35,015 nucleotides of DNA from the NCBI GenBank assembly GCA_003132165.1, contig PKWW01000017.1, positions 1 to 35,015 on the forward strand, given 5' to 3'. Each line of letters opens with the position of its first letter. Position 1 is the stretch's first letter. Origin of the DNA: Acidimicrobiaceae bacterium (GTDB lineage: Bacteria; Actinomycetota; Acidimicrobiia; Acidimicrobiales; RAAP-2). A program made the translations under genes and the position numbers. Under the pieces are notes generated by a model that saw nothing but the letters and a program-made list of their open reading frames with translations, had not been told where the DNA came from and made no database searches. Of the stretch, positions 9,018 through 16,266 are shown piece by piece.

Positions 9018-10355
9018 TTAACTCAAGCCAAGTGACTGGCTGTTGAACGTCATCAAACCGACCTGCTGCTCCGCGACGGCCTGCACGTAACTCGGCAGTG
9101 GCACGTAGCCCTGTTCCTTCGCCACGTTCTGACCACCGGTCGCACCGTTCTGGACGGCCCAGTCGAGGAACTTCGCGACCAACTTCTCCGAATTCAGGTT
9201 CGCAGTCGCACCGCCGACGGTGCCCAAGTTGTTCCAGTCCTGGCGCACGATGGCCCAGCTGTAACCGGCAATCGGGTAGTCACCCTTGTTGGTGCCGTTC
9301 ACGATCGAGTAGTTCGAGACGACGCCCGCGCCGCTCTCTGAAGGTGGCTTCGAGGCGAACGCGGCGGCGTCAGCGGCGACACTCGTCTGGTTGAGGACCT
9401 GTGCCTGATGGGCCGCGTTCACGATCAGCGCTGCGGGCAGCGTGTGCTGGAGCAGGATGTACGAGTACTCGACGTAACCAACCGCACCGACGGTCTGCTC
9501 GATGTCACCGGCGACGCCGGCGTTCTTCTGAGCGCCGAGGGCGTTGCTAGGCACTTCGCCCTGGTTGAAGGTCGTGTTGGGGTAGACCTCAGCGCCCGAC
9601 GACGTCTTGAAGTTCGCACCCTGGGTCTGGTTCAGGTAGTCCATGAAGATGAACGTCGTGCCCGAGCCGTCAGCGCGGTAGACCGGCACGACGGGGATGT
9701 TGGGCAGCGCGCACTTGGACGAGATGACCTTTCCCTTCTTGTTCTTTTTGACCGTGACGATCTTCGGGTTCAACTTGCAGATGGCCGAGTTGTTCCACTT
9801 CGTGATCGAACCGTCGTAGATCGCGGCCAACGCGGCCGAGTTCAAGATGACGGTGTCCTTACCGAACTTCTTCTTGAGCGACGGCAGGTTGTACATGAGA
9901 CCGACGCCGCCGAGTACGACGGGGACCTGTACGTACGAGTTGAGCGTGGTCGCGGCATTGGTGTTGGTCAGAATCGACGCATCCAGACTCGTGCCGTTCA
10001 CGACAGTACCCATGGGGACGTCGGACGCGCCGACCGCGTAGGTGCCCGCGACGACGCCCTTCTTACCGGCCGAGGATCCGGTCGGCGAGTACAGCGACAT
10101 ACCCTGAGGAGCGTTCGCCGATCCCGAGACCTTCGCGGCGTCGGACATAAATTCGGGGATCGCGGCGTTGAAGAACGGCTCATCGAAACTGGATCCGCCC
10201 ATCGCCGGGTTGATTGCGTTCGCGCTGTCTGAAGCCGCAAACGTCAAGTCACCGTTCAGCGACGGCGCGGCGCCCGCTGTAGTGACGGCAAGTGTTGAGA
10301 GTAGGCCCATCGTGGCAACGGCCACGAACAGCTTCCCTCGCAAGGTCTTCTTCAT
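9018..10355 (-). CDS. pstS: Phosphate ABC transporter substrate-binding protein PstS
   Basis: Secreted phosphate-binding protein that delivers phosphate to PstCA. The start chosen is ATG 10355 (MKKTLRGKLFVAV), preceded by TAGGAGG; the open frame extends upstream to 10442 but lacks a signal there. Residues 1-30 form a Sec signal peptide ending near TTAGAAPS, with no lipobox cysteine, so it is not an obvious lipoprotein. Phosphate-site motifs are VYRADGSGTTFIF and the IYDGSITKWN region; AVGASDVPMG near the N-terminus is also typical. Length is 445 residues, longer than E. coli PstS (about 346). A Gram-positive lineage would need some other means of holding it at the surface. It is first in the operon, with a PHO box and -10 about 100 bases upstream. 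Confidence 0.95.
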   Translation of the reverse strand: MKKTLRGKLFVAVATMGLLSTLAVTTAGAAPSLNGDLTFAASDSANAINPAMGGSSFDEPFFNAAIPEFMSDAAKVSGSANAPQGMSLYSPTGSSAGKKGVVAGTYAVGASDVPMGTVVNGTSLDASILTNTNAATTLNSYVQVPVVLGGVGLMYNLPSLKKKFGKDTVILNSAALAAIYDGSITKWNNSAICKLNPKIVTVKKNKKGKVISSKCALPNIPVVPVYRADGSGTTFIFMDYLNQTQGANFKTSSGAEVYPNTTFNQGEVPSNALGAQKNAGVAGDIEQTVGAVGYVEYSYILLQHTLPAALIVNAAHQAQVLNQTSVAADAAAFASKPPSESGAGVVSNYSIVNGTNKGDYPIAGYSWAIVRQDWNNLGTVGGATANLNSEKLVAKFLDWAVQNGATGGQNVAKEQGYVPLPSYVQAVAEQQVGLMTFNSQSLGLS

Positions 10356-10408
10356 TCTGAGCTTTCCTCCTAAAGAAAGTGATTCGTTAGTGGCCAAGTG
10401 GAAGAGCG

Positions 10409-10421
10409 GGCGACTTTCGCC
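10409..10421 (-). other. Small hairpin in the pstS leader
   Basis: GGCGA and TCGCC pair around a three-base loop in the transcribed leader between the predicted promoter and the pstS ribosome site. The stem is short and may have no function. Confidence 0.25.
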
Positions 10422-10447
10422 GCGAGCGATTCTTTTTGCCAACGATG

Positions 10448-10453
10448 AACCTA
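10448..10453 (-). promoter_or_regulatory. -10 element of the pst operon (TAGGTT)
   Basis: On the minus strand TAGGTT (TAnnnT) lies ten bases downstream of the last GTTCAC-type repeat of the PHO box. This is the spacing expected when the activator takes the place of a -35 box. It would give a leader of roughly 85 bases. Confidence 0.5.
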
Positions 10454-10457
10454 GGAA

Positions 10458-10501
10458 GGGAAAGTGAACGGTGCGTGAAGGGCGGGGCCGCGCAAGGTGA
10501 A
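10458..10501 (-). promoter_or_regulatory. PHO box: tandem 11-bp repeats upstream of pstS
   Basis: Read on the minus strand, TTCAC begins at 10501, 10479 and 10468, that is at phase 0, 22 and 33, fitting four 11-bp units of which the second (10490-10480) is degenerate. Tandem 11-bp GTTCACC-like units are the known binding site of PhoB/PhoP-type response regulators in actinobacteria, and the position upstream of pstS fits phosphate-starvation control. Confidence 0.75.
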
Positions 10502-10542
10502 ATGTTAAGGAACTCCTAAAGATTCAGGAGAAATACGGTAGT

Positions 10543-10713
10543 TCAGTCACAGCAGCTGTCGCGCCACCCGCAGGTCGTGCAGCGAAAGTGCGCGTGCTCG
10601 GGGCTGAGTGATGAACCGCAGTGCGGGCACTCGTGAAAGACTCCGAAACGGTTCAGGCAGTCGATGCCCTGAGCCTTTACGGCGCCATCGGCGAGTTCGG
10701 GTGATTCTTCCAT
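10543..10713 (-). CDS. Small zinc-ribbon protein, 56 residues
   Basis: This gene is too short for most ORF callers. The start ATG 10713 opens MEESPELADGAVKAQG and the protein ends CTTCGWRDSCCD. Cysteines at CPHCG (29 and 32) and CTTCG (45 and 48) form a classical four-cysteine zinc ribbon, followed by a further Cys pair at the C-terminus and an extra Cys19. No ribosome site is present; instead CATAAT stands six bases before the ATG, so a leaderless message is likely. It is divergent from 6-phosphofructokinase and in the same direction as the pst operon, ending about 40 bases before the PHO box. The coherent cysteine pattern supports a real gene. Function unknown; small ribbons of this type are often nucleic-acid or protein-binding accessory factors. 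Confidence 0.72.
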   Translation of the reverse strand: MEESPELADGAVKAQGIDCLNRFGVFHECPHCGSSLSPEHAHFRCTTCGWRDSCCD

Positions 10714-10719
10714 TTCGCC

Positions 10720-10725
10720 ATTATG
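10720..10725 (-). promoter_or_regulatory. -10 element (CATAAT) for the leaderless zinc-ribbon gene
   Basis: CATAAT on the minus strand is followed by GGCGAA and the ATG at 10713. The predicted transcription start coincides with the start codon. Confidence 0.5.
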
Positions 10726-10767
10726 ACCATCTGTTTGATACCCGTGTGGTTACTGGCGAGGAACTTT

Positions 10768-10790
10768 TTTAGGAAGTTTTATGTCCTAAA
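10768..10790. promoter_or_regulatory. Inverted repeat TTTAGGA-N9-TCCTAAA, possible operator
   Basis: Perfect 7-bp arms (10768-10774 and 10784-10790) lie between the divergent zinc-ribbon and phosphofructokinase starts, about 40 bases before the latter. A related, closer-spaced version (TTAAGGA, two bases, TCCTAAA) occurs at 10505-10520 upstream of pstS. The recurrence suggests a regulator site but is not proof. Confidence 0.35.
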
Positions 10791-10828
10791 GTGCATTGGG
10801 AGAACAATCTCGTACAAAGGTGGCTTTG

Positions 10829-11860
10829 ATGCGTATAGGTGTTCTTACCGCTGGTGGCGACGCGCCGGGGTTGAATGCGGCCATCCGGGGCCTCGGCCAG
10901 ATGGCTTTTCGCGATGGTCACGAACTGATCGGCATCGCCAATGGCTGGGCGGGTCTCGCCGATGAGTTCTCCGGACGCAACTTGTCGCCCGAAGAATTGA
11001 GCGGCATCGTGGGCCAGGGTGGCACCCTGCTCGGAACCGCACGTTACGACCTCGACCACCCCACCGGTGGCCGCGATCGGGTCCTCGCGAGCCTCGCAAA
11101 ACACCTCGACGCCCTCGTTGCCATTGGTGGCGACGGGACCCAGCAGATTTCCAATTGGCTAAGTGAGCGCGGGGCTCCAGTCGTCGGCGTACCGAAGACC
11201 TTGGACAATGACCTCGTCGGTACCGACTACTGCATTGGCTTTGACACTGCGGTCAGCATCGTCGCCGAATCGCTGGACCGGCTCTACACGACCGCCGCTT
11301 CACACCACCGCGTCATGGTCGTAGAGACCATGGGTCGCGCGACCGGATGGGTGGCGGCGATGGGCGGACTCGCGGGCGGCGCAGACCTCATCGTCATCCC
11401 CGAATTCCCGATCACGATGGACCAGATCATTGCCCACCTCGTGAAGCGACGCAGTTCGAACAACGCGTTCTCGATCGTTGTCGTCGCCGAGGGCATAAAC
11501 CTCGAGACCCTTGGCGGCCACGAGGAGGGCGGCGTGTCGACCGAGGGCATCGGCGGCGTTCGCCTCGCCACGAGAGGGGTCGGCCAGTTCGTCGCGGCCC
11601 AGATCGACGCTCACGGCGGTTTCGAAGTCCGCACGACCGTCCTTGGTCACCTCCAGCGCGGGGGCAGCCCCAGTTCGTATGACCGCATCTGGGCGACGCG
11701 CGTCGGCGCCGCCGCCTACGACGCCGTCGTCGCGGAGAAGTTCGGCATGATCCCGGTCGTGCGCTGCGGCGGCGTGGAACTCACGACGCTCGCGACGGTC
11801 GCCACCGGACAACGTCAGGTGCCACGCGAGCTCTACGACCTCTGCGCGGCTTTTTTCTAG
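10829..11860 (+). CDS. pfkA: 6-phosphofructokinase (probably ATP-dependent)
   Basis: Phosphorylates fructose 6-phosphate to the 1,6-bisphosphate in glycolysis. The start chosen is ATG 10829 (MRIGVLTAGGDAPGLNA), because AAAGGTGG lies just upstream; the frame is open to 10796. Substrate motifs include GGDAPGLN, TLDNDLVGTDYCIGFDTA with the catalytic Asp, MGRATGW and the fructose-6-phosphate loop in GHLQRGGSPS. Two specificity positions are informative: GGDGT (Gly103, E. coli Gly104) favours ATP, while VPKTLDND (Lys123, E. coli Gly124) is the residue usual in pyrophosphate-linked enzymes. The Gly/Lys combination is typical of the actinobacterial group III enzymes, and the Streptomyces coelicolor example uses ATP. 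Length is 343 residues. The gene ends five bases from convergent tdk. Confidence 0.93.
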   Translation: MRIGVLTAGGDAPGLNAAIRGLGQMAFRDGHELIGIANGWAGLADEFSGRNLSPEELSGIVGQGGTLLGTARYDLDHPTGGRDRVLASLAKHLDALVAIGGDGTQQISNWLSERGAPVVGVPKTLDNDLVGTDYCIGFDTAVSIVAESLDRLYTTAASHHRVMVVETMGRATGWVAAMGGLAGGADLIVIPEFPITMDQIIAHLVKRRSSNNAFSIVVVAEGINLETLGGHEEGGVSTEGIGGVRLATRGVGQFVAAQIDAHGGFEVRTTVLGHLQRGGSPSSYDRIWATRVGAAAYDAVVAEKFGMIPVVRCGGVELTTLATVATGQRQVPRELYDLCAAFF

Positions 11861-11865
11861 ACCAG

Positions 11866-12459
11866 TCAGGCCTCGGGTCCGAGTTGACCCAATCGGTAGT
11901 GCTTTCGACAGAGCACCTGGTAATGGGTGACACCCTGAACGACGTCGCCGGTGAAGAACTGGTCACCCTCACGAGCGACGATACCGTCGACGACGCGCGC
12001 GTTACAACGTCCCTTCTGGCCGCACCAGCACGAAGAGGTGAGCGGTAGTTCGTGAGCCCAGTCGGCAATGGCGAAAAGGCGCGCCGAACCCGGGAATACG
12101 TTCAGCAAGAAGTCGGCCGAGAGACCGAAGGCGTGCACTTCGACACCGTGGTCGTCGACCAGCTTGGCCAATTCATCCACCTGTTCCACGCTCGCGAACT
12201 GGACCTCATCAATCACCAGGATCTTGATACCGTTGGCGAGTGCCTCGTCGATGTGCGCCGAGATATCACCTGCGGGCACGACCGCCTCAGCTTCAGCCTC
12301 GATACCGATGCGGCTCGTGACCATGCCATCGACGCTGCGGTCTCCGAAGGTCCACAGGGCGACATCGCTACGGCCCTCACGCAGCTGCCAACAAAGTTGC
12401 AGTGCCAGCGTGGACTTACCCGCTGCCATGGTCCCGTACGTAAAGGTCAGTTCCGCCAT
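11866..12459 (-). CDS. tdk: Thymidine kinase (TK1 type)
   Basis: Phosphorylates thymidine to TMP for salvage. The P-loop is GTMAAGKST (residues 9-17), the lasso/Walker B region is ILVIDEVQFAS, and the structural zinc site is built from SCWCGQKGRC and a later Cys in VLCRKHYRLG. Length is 197 residues, normal for bacterial TK1 proteins. The start ATG 12459 has GAGAGG a few bases upstream. A -10 candidate (TATCGT, 12490-12495, minus strand) lies about 30 bases before it. It is convergent with pfkA and divergent from the TrmO-like gene; no operon partner. Confidence 0.95.
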   Translation of the reverse strand: MAELTFTYGTMAAGKSTLALQLCWQLREGRSDVALWTFGDRSVDGMVTSRIGIEAEAEAVVPAGDISAHIDEALANGIKILVIDEVQFASVEQVDELAKLVDDHGVEVHAFGLSADFLLNVFPGSARLFAIADWAHELPLTSSCWCGQKGRCNARVVDGIVAREGDQFFTGDVVQGVTHYQVLCRKHYRLGQLGPEA

Positions 12460-12543
12460 GGGCCTCTCACATCGAATCTCGAACGCCTAACGATACTCCG
12501 CCAACGACGTCAGCGAGTTGCGAGAAGAGCGTATGTCACTCGG

Positions 12544-12549
12544 TAGATT
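12544..12549 (+). promoter_or_regulatory. -10 element (TAGATT) for a leaderless TrmO-like message
   Basis: TAGATT is followed by GGGCGT and the ATG at 12556, a spacing of six bases. TTGCGA at 12518-12523 resembles a -35 box but the spacer of 20 bases is long. Confidence 0.5.
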
Positions 12550-12555
12550 GGGCGT

Positions 12556-13014
12556 ATGGACTACAACGTGCGAGCAGTTGCCTACATTCGAAACGAGCGC
12601 AGCGAAGCGCTGGACGACAACTGGGACGAGGTGGTGAGCACCGTCGAACTCGCCCAGGATGTCCCATCGGAATCGCTCTCGGGACTGGCGGACTTCTCGC
12701 ACGTCGAGATCGTCTTCTTCGCCGACTGGGCCGAGGATGTGCCGCCCGGACCATGGCACCGACGCCCCCGCGGTAACGAGAACTGGCCCGACGTCGGGGT
12801 CTTCGCACAACGCAACAAGGACCGCCCCAACCGCATCCTGCTCACGACCGTCGCCATTGACTCGATTGGTGAACGCGCCTTCACCGTACGGGGACTTGAC
12901 GGCATCGACGGCACGCCGGTACTCGACATCAAGCCCGTCTTTCGCTGGAGTGTCCCCAAGGGTGAACTGCGTGTCGCCCCGTGGAGCGAAGCCCTCGGTG
13001 AGAACTATTTCTAG
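12556..13014 (+). CDS. TrmO/TsaA-like tRNA methyltransferase (UPF0066), short form
   Basis: Related to E. coli TrmO, which uses S-adenosylmethionine to methylate N6-threonylcarbamoyladenosine at tRNA position 37. Recognisable segments are VAYIRNERSEALDDNWDEV at the N-terminus, the central RPNRILLTTVAI (RPNPIGLS in classical members) and the family signature LDGIDGTPVLDIKPVF. At 152 residues it is the compact form, lacking the extra C-terminal domain of E. coli TrmO (about 235). The RPNR variant of the usual RPNP motif makes the exact substrate less certain. The stop TAG (13012-13014) shares the palindrome CTAG with the stop of the convergent dehalogenase gene. No Shine-Dalgarno; leaderless layout. 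Confidence 0.82.
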   Translation: MDYNVRAVAYIRNERSEALDDNWDEVVSTVELAQDVPSESLSGLADFSHVEIVFFADWAEDVPPGPWHRRPRGNENWPDVGVFAQRNKDRPNRILLTTVAIDSIGERAFTVRGLDGIDGTPVLDIKPVFRWSVPKGELRVAPWSEALGENYF

Positions 13015-13928
13015 CTCTCGTTGGCGGCGATAAACGCGTTCAATACCACAGCCAGTTCGGGGCCGCGTTCCTCCTGCAAGAAGTGACCCCCGCCCTCGAT
13101 CGTGACGTGTGCCTGGCCCTTGGTGCCGGGCACGGTTGAGAGGAAATTGCGGTCTGCGCCCTTGGTGATGGGGTCGCTGTCCGAATAGCAACAGAGGAAT
13201 GGCTTCTCCCACGCGGCGAGAACTTTCCACACAGCGACGTTCGCGTCGTGCGCCGGATCCTCGGGTGTCGTCGGCACCAGCATCGGGAAGATTCGTGCGC
13301 CTTCTTTGAAGGAGTCATCAGGAAACGGTGCGTCGTACGCCGCGACGATCTCGGGGCTGAGGCGCACCACACACCCACCCGAAATGATGGCGCCCACCGG
13401 AAGGTCGGGCGCTGTCTGGCTGAACTCCTGCCAGGCGCGAAACGCGTCGTTGGCCCTCTCGTCGCCGGTGGGTAAACCACCGTTGCCGATCGCCACGCGC
13501 GCGAAGCAATCAGGATGCTCGCCGACCAACCGCAGTCCGACGAGACTCCCCCAGTCCTGACCGAAGAACGTGATGTCGTGCAGATCGAGTTCATCGAACA
13601 AGAGCTGTCGCATCCATTCAACGTGGCGGGCGTAGGTGTAATCGCCTCGGCTCGACGGCTTGTCCGACTGTCCGAAACCAATCAGGTCGGGCACGACGAC
13701 CCGATGACCGGTGCTCACCAGTCCGGGAATCGTGTGACGGTAGAGATAGGACCAGCTCGGTTCGCCGTGCAGCAACAGGACGACGTCGCCGTCACGGGGA
13801 CCTTCGTCGAGGTACGCCATGCGCAGCGGCTCACCGCCTGTCGGGTCGACGACCTGCGCGTACTTGACGGTGAACGCGAAGTCCGGCAGGTCGTTGAACC
13901 GGTCCTCGGGGGTGCGTACTCGTTCCAT
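13011..13928 (-). CDS. Haloalkane dehalogenase (HLD-I-like alpha/beta hydrolase)
   Basis: Predicted to hydrolyse a carbon-halogen bond to an alcohol and halide. The fold and active site match subfamily I: oxyanion loop HGEPSWSYLYR (54-64), nucleophile Asp125 followed by halide-binding Trp126 in GQDWGS (124 and 125 in Xanthobacter DhlA), catalytic acid Asp252 in SDSDPITKGAD and His282 in GGGHFLQEE; Trp166 in FRAWQEF is a candidate second halide residue. Length is 305 residues, against 310 for DhlA. ATG 13928 has AGGAG six bases ahead. It follows the sulfatase gene by 33 bases on the same strand, so they are probably co-transcribed. Some relatives act on natural non-halogenated esters or epoxides, so activity needs testing. 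Confidence 0.87.
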   Translation of the reverse strand: MERVRTPEDRFNDLPDFAFTVKYAQVVDPTGGEPLRMAYLDEGPRDGDVVLLLHGEPSWSYLYRHTIPGLVSTGHRVVVPDLIGFGQSDKPSSRGDYTYARHVEWMRQLLFDELDLHDITFFGQDWGSLVGLRLVGEHPDCFARVAIGNGGLPTGDERANDAFRAWQEFSQTAPDLPVGAIISGGCVVRLSPEIVAAYDAPFPDDSFKEGARIFPMLVPTTPEDPAHDANVAVWKVLAAWEKPFLCCYSDSDPITKGADRNFLSTVPGTKGQAHVTIEGGGHFLQEERGPELAVVLNAFIAANES

Positions 13929-13961
13929 CGTTGCTCCTGGCTTTTAAACATCTGGTGACGA

Positions 13962-16217
13962 CTATTGACGGGCCATGCCCTCGCGGGCGGCGGCCTCTTG
14001 TTCTTCCTTGGTGTTCTGGGTGATCAACTGGATGTCCACGCGTTTGAGGCGACCCTCAAACGCGAAGGCGTCGTGGTAACGCTTGGACACGGGTGAACCG
14101 CGGTCGCTGCCGATGCTCATTCCGATTGTGGACATCGTGCGCATCAGGAAAGGCAGATGACCCGATGCCACCTCGCGACCGTCGATGGTGAGATCCACGT
14201 TGGCATCATTCTTTCCTCGGCGGAACCTCACACCGATCACCGACGACCCGATTGGGACCTCGTCGACCGACTCCACGATGTGGTGCTCACCGAAAATGTT
14301 GTAATCAAAGACCAGGCGATTGTCCAGGACGAAGAAGGAGACACCGGCGTTCTCCGTGCCGAGGGCCATGATGACGCCGCTCGCTCCGTGGGGCCGGTCA
14401 ATCTCGGCGTCCAGGTCCCAACTCCTTCCGCCGATGCTCGCGGCGGCCTGCGGCGGAATTGGATTGAGCGGGGGTAGGTAGGTGTAGTGACGACTCAGCG
14501 GGTGCGGCGAGTTCTCGCGGAACCTTGAACCGAAGAGCTCAAGGCCCCGGTCGTCGAGCGGCAGAGCACCGTACTCTTCAGCCTCCTCCCACCACATGTC
14601 GACGAGCTGTTGCAGCTTCTCGGGCTGCGCTTCGGCCAGGTCATGGCACTCCGAAGCGTCAACGGCTACGTGGTACAGCTCCCAGCGGTCGTCCTCAAAC
14701 GGTACGCCGAAGAAGTGACGCGTGACCGCCTTCCACCCCTCGTGGTACATCGCTCGATGGCCGCCCATCTCGAAATACTGCTTGGTCTTATGGCTCGGAA
14801 CGTCGCCGTTGGTGAACGTGTAAGCGATCGAGGCCCCCGCCACCGGCATCTGCTCGTAACCGCGATAGATCTCGGGCACCGCGACGCCGGTCGTCTCGAA
14901 CACGGTGGGGGCGATGTCGGTGACGTAGTGGAACTGACCGCGTATCTCCCCCGCGGCGGTGATGCCCTCGGGCCAGTACGCAATGAGAGGCACGTGCACG
15001 CCGCCTTCGTGGGTGTTCTGCTTGTACCACTTGAACGGCGTGTTGCCAGCCTGCGCCCAACCCCACGGATAATTCGAGTGACTGCTGGGTCCACCAATGT
15101 CGTCGAGTCGCTCCACGGCTTCGTCGGGACTCTCGATGACGAAGTTGAAGTACTTCATCTCGTGCAGTACCCCGAACGGTCCGCCTTCTTGGGAGGCCCC
15201 GTTGTCCGACATCAACAAGATGAGCGTGTTGTCGAGTTCGCCGATGTCCGAGAGTCCCTGCACGAACCGTCCGATCTGGGCGTCGGTGTGTTCGAGAAAT
15301 GCGCCGTAGGCCTCTTGAAGCCGGCACGCCAACTTCTTCTGGTTCTCGGGCAACGAATCCCACGGCTCGACACCGTCGTTGCGAGGCGCGAGTTCGGTAT
15401 TGGGCGCGATGATGCCCATTTCCTTCTGTCGGGCGAACCACTTGGCGCGAGCGACGTCCCACCCCTCGTCGTAGCGTCCGCGGTGGCGCTCGAGGTAGTC
15501 CGCTGGAGCCTGATGCGGGGCGTGGGTCGCGCCGAAGGCGAAGTAGGTGAAGAAGGGCCGGTCGGGTCGCACGGATTTCGCGTCGTGGATGAAACCGAGC
15601 GCGTGATCGACGAGGTCCTCGCTCAGGTGGTAGCCGTCGGCCGCGCTCTTGGGCTGTTCGACCTTGTGGTTGTCGTAGACCAGATCGGGCGCGAACTGGT
15701 CGGTCTCACCGTCGAGAAAGCCGTAAAAGCGGTCGAATCCGCGCGCCAGCGGCCACTGGTCGAACGGACCCGCGGACGACGAGTTCTCCATCGAGACCAG
15801 GTGCCACTTGCCGATTGCGAAGGTCGTGTAACCGCCATCGCGCAGCACCTCGGCCATGGTCGCAGCGTGGTTCGAGATCTGACCACGCATGCTCGGGAAA
15901 CCTGAACTCCAGTTGGAGATTCCGCGCATGCCGACGCTGTGGTGATTGCGCCCCGTGAGCAACGCCGCGCGCGTTGGTGAGCAGAGTGGCGTCACGTGAA
16001 AGTTCGAGTACCGCAGTCCCCCCGCCGCCAAGGTGTCAATATTCGGCGTCGTGAGGTCGGATCCGAAGCAACTGAAGTGCGAGAAGCCCAAGTCATCGAT
16101 CAGGATGACGACGACGTTGGGCGCGTCAACCTTGGGGTGCGTGGGAGTCGGCCACCATGGTGTCGACTCACTCAGGGTACGACCGATGACACCTTCGAAT
16201 GGTTCGTAGCGCTTCAT
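13962..16217 (-). CDS. Arylsulfatase (type I, formylglycine-dependent)
   Basis: Hydrolyses sulfate esters. The active-site signature is CSPTRAALLTGR with Cys79, which must be oxidised to formylglycine by a separate enzyme not encoded here. Metal ligands Asp41-Asp42 lie in VILIDDLGF, and MSDNGASQEGG carries the later Asp-Asn pair. At 751 residues it belongs to the long AtsA-like class with a C-terminal beta domain (about 560-751) typical of bacterial arylsulfatases around 750-790 residues. No signal peptide is seen, so it is probably cytoplasmic. ATG 16217 has GAGGGGG just upstream and overlaps the stop of a possible six-codon leaderless upstream ORF. The dehalogenase follows after 33 bases and the PfkB gene ends 49 bases before. 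Confidence 0.93.
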   Translation of the reverse strand: MKRYEPFEGVIGRTLSESTPWWPTPTHPKVDAPNVVVILIDDLGFSHFSCFGSDLTTPNIDTLAAGGLRYSNFHVTPLCSPTRAALLTGRNHHSVGMRGISNWSSGFPSMRGQISNHAATMAEVLRDGGYTTFAIGKWHLVSMENSSSAGPFDQWPLARGFDRFYGFLDGETDQFAPDLVYDNHKVEQPKSAADGYHLSEDLVDHALGFIHDAKSVRPDRPFFTYFAFGATHAPHQAPADYLERHRGRYDEGWDVARAKWFARQKEMGIIAPNTELAPRNDGVEPWDSLPENQKKLACRLQEAYGAFLEHTDAQIGRFVQGLSDIGELDNTLILLMSDNGASQEGGPFGVLHEMKYFNFVIESPDEAVERLDDIGGPSSHSNYPWGWAQAGNTPFKWYKQNTHEGGVHVPLIAYWPEGITAAGEIRGQFHYVTDIAPTVFETTGVAVPEIYRGYEQMPVAGASIAYTFTNGDVPSHKTKQYFEMGGHRAMYHEGWKAVTRHFFGVPFEDDRWELYHVAVDASECHDLAEAQPEKLQQLVDMWWEEAEEYGALPLDDRGLELFGSRFRENSPHPLSRHYTYLPPLNPIPPQAAASIGGRSWDLDAEIDRPHGASGVIMALGTENAGVSFFVLDNRLVFDYNIFGEHHIVESVDEVPIGSSVIGVRFRRGKNDANVDLTIDGREVASGHLPFLMRTMSTIGMSIGSDRGSPVSKRYHDAFAFEGRLKRVDIQLITQNTKEEQEAAAREGMARQ

Positions 16218-16234
16218 GATCCCCCTCGTGTCAT
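16214..16234 (-). CDS. Possible leaderless upstream ORF, MTRGGS
   Basis: ATG at 16234 opens six codons (MTRGGS) whose TGA overlaps the sulfatase ATG as ATGA. Its ATG stands six bases after TATCGT, and the GAGGGGG ribosome site of the sulfatase is inside it. Ribosomes loading on the leaderless start could terminate and restart on the sulfatase. It may be chance. Confidence 0.3.
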   Translation of the reverse strand: MTRGGS

Positions 16235-16240
16235 TTGGAC

Positions 16241-16246
16241 ACGATA
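16241..16246 (-). promoter_or_regulatory. -10 element (TATCGT) before the sulfatase
   Basis: TATCGT on the minus strand lies in the 49-base gap after the PfkB gene, six bases ahead of the upstream ATG at 16234. It would let sulfatase and dehalogenase be transcribed apart from the PfkB operon. Confidence 0.4.
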
Positions 16247-16266
16247 GAGCAACGGTGCTTACGCCA

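Noticed and set aside
9408..10232. 274-codon open frame on the plus strand opposite pstS
   Set aside because: Shadow of pstS; the PstS signal peptide and phosphate-site motifs decide the strand.
11861..11865. Bidirectional terminator between pfkA and tdk
   Set aside because: The gap is five bases; the TTTTTT run is in the last pfkA codons and no stable stem precedes it on either strand.
14610..15905. 431-codon open frame on the plus strand opposite the sulfatase gene
   Set aside because: It is exactly antisense to strongly conserved sulfatase motifs, has no ribosome site or family pattern, and is rich in Arg, Val and Gly as expected of a GC-rich shadow frame.
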